This document shows, piece by piece, positions 62,772 through 64,000 of a stretch of 64,000 nucleotides of DNA. Positions within the stretch are counted from its first letter, which is position 1. Each line of letters opens with the position of its first letter. A program made the translations under genes and the position numbers. The notes beneath the pieces are model-generated. The model saw only the letters and a program-made list of their open reading frames with translations. It was not told where the DNA came from and searched no databases. Source of the DNA: Blautia caecimuris (GTDB lineage Bacteria > Bacillota > Clostridia > Lachnospirales > Lachnospiraceae); assembly GCF_024622975.1 (NCBI RefSeq), contig NZ_JANJZT010000017.1:26933-90932 (forward strand), written 5' to 3'.

Positions 62772-64000
62772 ATGAATACAACAATAAACAGACAACAATG
62801 GCAAGAGGAAGAAGCCCTCAGGCGTTTTCAATTGATTTCACCGCTTCTCCAGACTGGTCTGGATGATGCAAAGCGTATCCAGCTTCGCAAAAAGATTGCA
62901 GAGGAAAACAACATATCTGTCCGTTCCCTTTACCGCTATGAAAAAGCTTTTTCGGAAAGGCAGTTTACAGGGCTAAAACCTGCTGACCGTGAGAAACACC
63001 GGTCACAAAAACTTCCGGAAAACTTTTCGTTCCTGTTGGAACAGGCAATCCAACTTCGCAAGGAGGTTCCGGAGCGGTCGGTTGCCCAGATCATCTACAT
63101 TCTGGAAACGGAAGGGCTTGCGGTACCCGGTACTTTAAAGCGTTCTACTTTGGAACGCCATATCTATAAGGCTGGTTACGGACAAAAGCAGATGCAAATG
63201 TATCAGGATGCAAGAAACAGTTCTTCCAAACGCTTTTGCAAACCGCACCGTATGATGCTGATCCAGGCGGACATCAAGTATGGACCCAAGCTTCCAATCG
63301 GAAGAAATGGGGCTAAGGTACAGACTTACCTGTCCTCAGCAATCGATGACCATTCCAGGTATCTCCTATCATCCCGGTTTTATGACAATCAGGGAGAATC
63401 AATCATTGAAGATACGTTTCACCAAGCGATTTCCCGGTATGGAATCTTCGATTCCTGTTACTTTGATAATGGAACACAGTATATCGCAAAACAGATCCGT
63501 TCTTCCCTTGCAAGGCTGGGCATCCGTGTGATGTATGCAAAACCAAGATCCGGCAAAAGTAAAGGGAAAATCGAAAAGTTCCATCAGGTGGTAGATGCTT
63601 TTATCCGGGAATCAAAGCTGAAAAATATCAGAACATTGGAGGAACTGAACCGTTTGTGGGCAATCTACCTGGATGAGTATTACCACAAGAAAAAGCATGA
63701 TGGCATTGCAGAATACTACGAAAGCCTCGGTGCCGCCATTCCGGAAGAAGGGATATCACCACTGCAGGAATGGAACCGGGACAGCCGTCCACTGACTTTT
63801 TTGGATACAGCCGTTGTAGCCGAAGCTTTCCTGCACCATGAGCAGCGAAAAGTGGATAAAGGTGCCTGTATCAGTTTCCGTGGGCAAAGGTATGAAACCA
63901 AACCTGCCCTGATCGGATATACGGTGGAAATCTCCTATGATCCGGCAAATCCTGAGATCATCACCGTTTCCTATCCCGGATTTGAACCTTTTCAGGCAAG
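62772..64000 (+). CDS. DDE (rve) transposase, 3' end outside window
   Basis: An open frame of 409 codons from ATG 62772 (AAAGGAGG upstream) to the window edge. N-terminal helix-turn-helix segments (RIQLRKKIAEENNISVRSLY, LKRSTLERHIYKAGYGQ) precede an integrase core with the DDE triad: Asp in MLIQADIKYGPKL, Asp in SCYFDNGTQYIAKQI and Glu in SKGKIEKFHQVVDAF. A C-terminal Mu-type beta-barrel-like part (FRGQRYETKPALIGYTVEIS) begins before the edge. It moves the IS together with the DUF6431 protein. Confidence 0.9.
   Translation, partial: MNTTINRQQWQEEEALRRFQLISPLLQTGLDDAKRIQLRKKIAEENNISVRSLYRYEKAFSERQFTGLKPADREKHRSQKLPENFSFLLEQAIQLRKEVPERSVAQIIYILETEGLAVPGTLKRSTLERHIYKAGYGQKQMQMYQDARNSSSKRFCKPHRMMLIQADIKYGPKLPIGRNGAKVQTYLSSAIDDHSRYLLSSRFYDNQGESIIEDTFHQAISRYGIFDSCYFDNGTQYIAKQIRSSLARLGIRVMYAKPRSGKSKGKIEKFHQVVDAFIRESKLKNIRTLEELNRLWAIYLDEYYHKKKHDGIAEYYESLGAAIPEEGISPLQEWNRDSRPLTFLDTAVVAEAFLHHEQRKVDKGACISFRGQRYETKPALIGYTVEISYDPANPEIITVSYPGFEPFQA

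Larger units (their letters stand above)
62006..64000 (+). mobile_element. DDE insertion sequence interrupting IS66, runs off window
   Basis: Starts near TGTTGTTGACC (62006), immediately after the broken IS66 orfA. It carries a DUF6431 protein gene and an rve-type transposase gene in the same direction. The right end is outside the window. Its class (IS481/IS3-like or Mu-type DDE) cannot be settled here. Confidence 0.65.

Overview
The window looks like chromosomal DNA of a Gram-positive, spore-forming gut Firmicute, most likely a Lachnospiraceae (Blautia/Mediterraneibacter-like). The reasons are a sigG-type sporulation sigma factor, a YlmC/YmxH protein, AGGAGG ribosome-binding sites throughout, intracellular glycoside hydrolases, Tn916-family recombination genes and moderate-GC housekeeping genes. 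Genus is an inference from protein style, not from a search.

Layout. 1-2 kb: MarR regulator with two operators and a MATE efflux pump. 2-10.7 kb: a decayed L-rhamnose-type sugar locus (AraC regulator, isomerase fused by deletion to a headless sugar-binding protein, and rhaM cut in two). The cut in rhaM is a 5.1-kb Tn916-like mobilizable element (about 5259-10365: RibD-like reductase, XRE regulator, oriT-like region, frameshifted MobT, xis, int). 11-30 kb: core metabolism: polyphosphate kinase 2, HAD phosphatases, an AraC-controlled operon (GPH transporter, GH43, Crh-like HPr, GH5), nrdR, ylmC, sigG, gdhA, citrate synthase, yqeG, shikimate kinase, efp, aldo/keto reductase, NhaC, lrgAB, tmRNA. 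30.8-46.7 kb: a peptide-antibiotic ABC transporter divergent from its two-component system, an ABC exporter, an ECF sigma/DUF4179 pair, a second two-component system, hisH-hisF, ung, a SpoVB-type flippase and ogt.

46.7-64 kb is an accessory array. Three successive sites each hold the ribosome-binding region, start codon and first codons of a low-molecular-weight protein-tyrosine phosphatase gene, ending in a shared TGCCACGGCA core (48477, 59937, 61530). They separate a segment with an XRE/AIPR pair (both with internal stops), an 11.5-kb mobilizable element (McrBC, an AlbA-ATPase, ssb, a broken DUF3847 gene, frameshifted MobQ relaxase, primase-helicase, xis, int), and a small segment with a second AlbA-ATPase. 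The window ends in an IS66 fragment interrupted by a DDE insertion sequence that runs off the end.

The most interesting signal links the two mobile elements. Each carries, just inside its left end, a 15- or 16-base sequence followed by an intrinsic terminator. That sequence is the exact reverse complement of the distal arm of the hairpin between xis and int in the same element. The sequence differs between the elements but the complementarity is kept. Because the left end lies downstream of int only in the excised circle, this could be an antisense or retroregulation-like device that senses excision. That function is inference.
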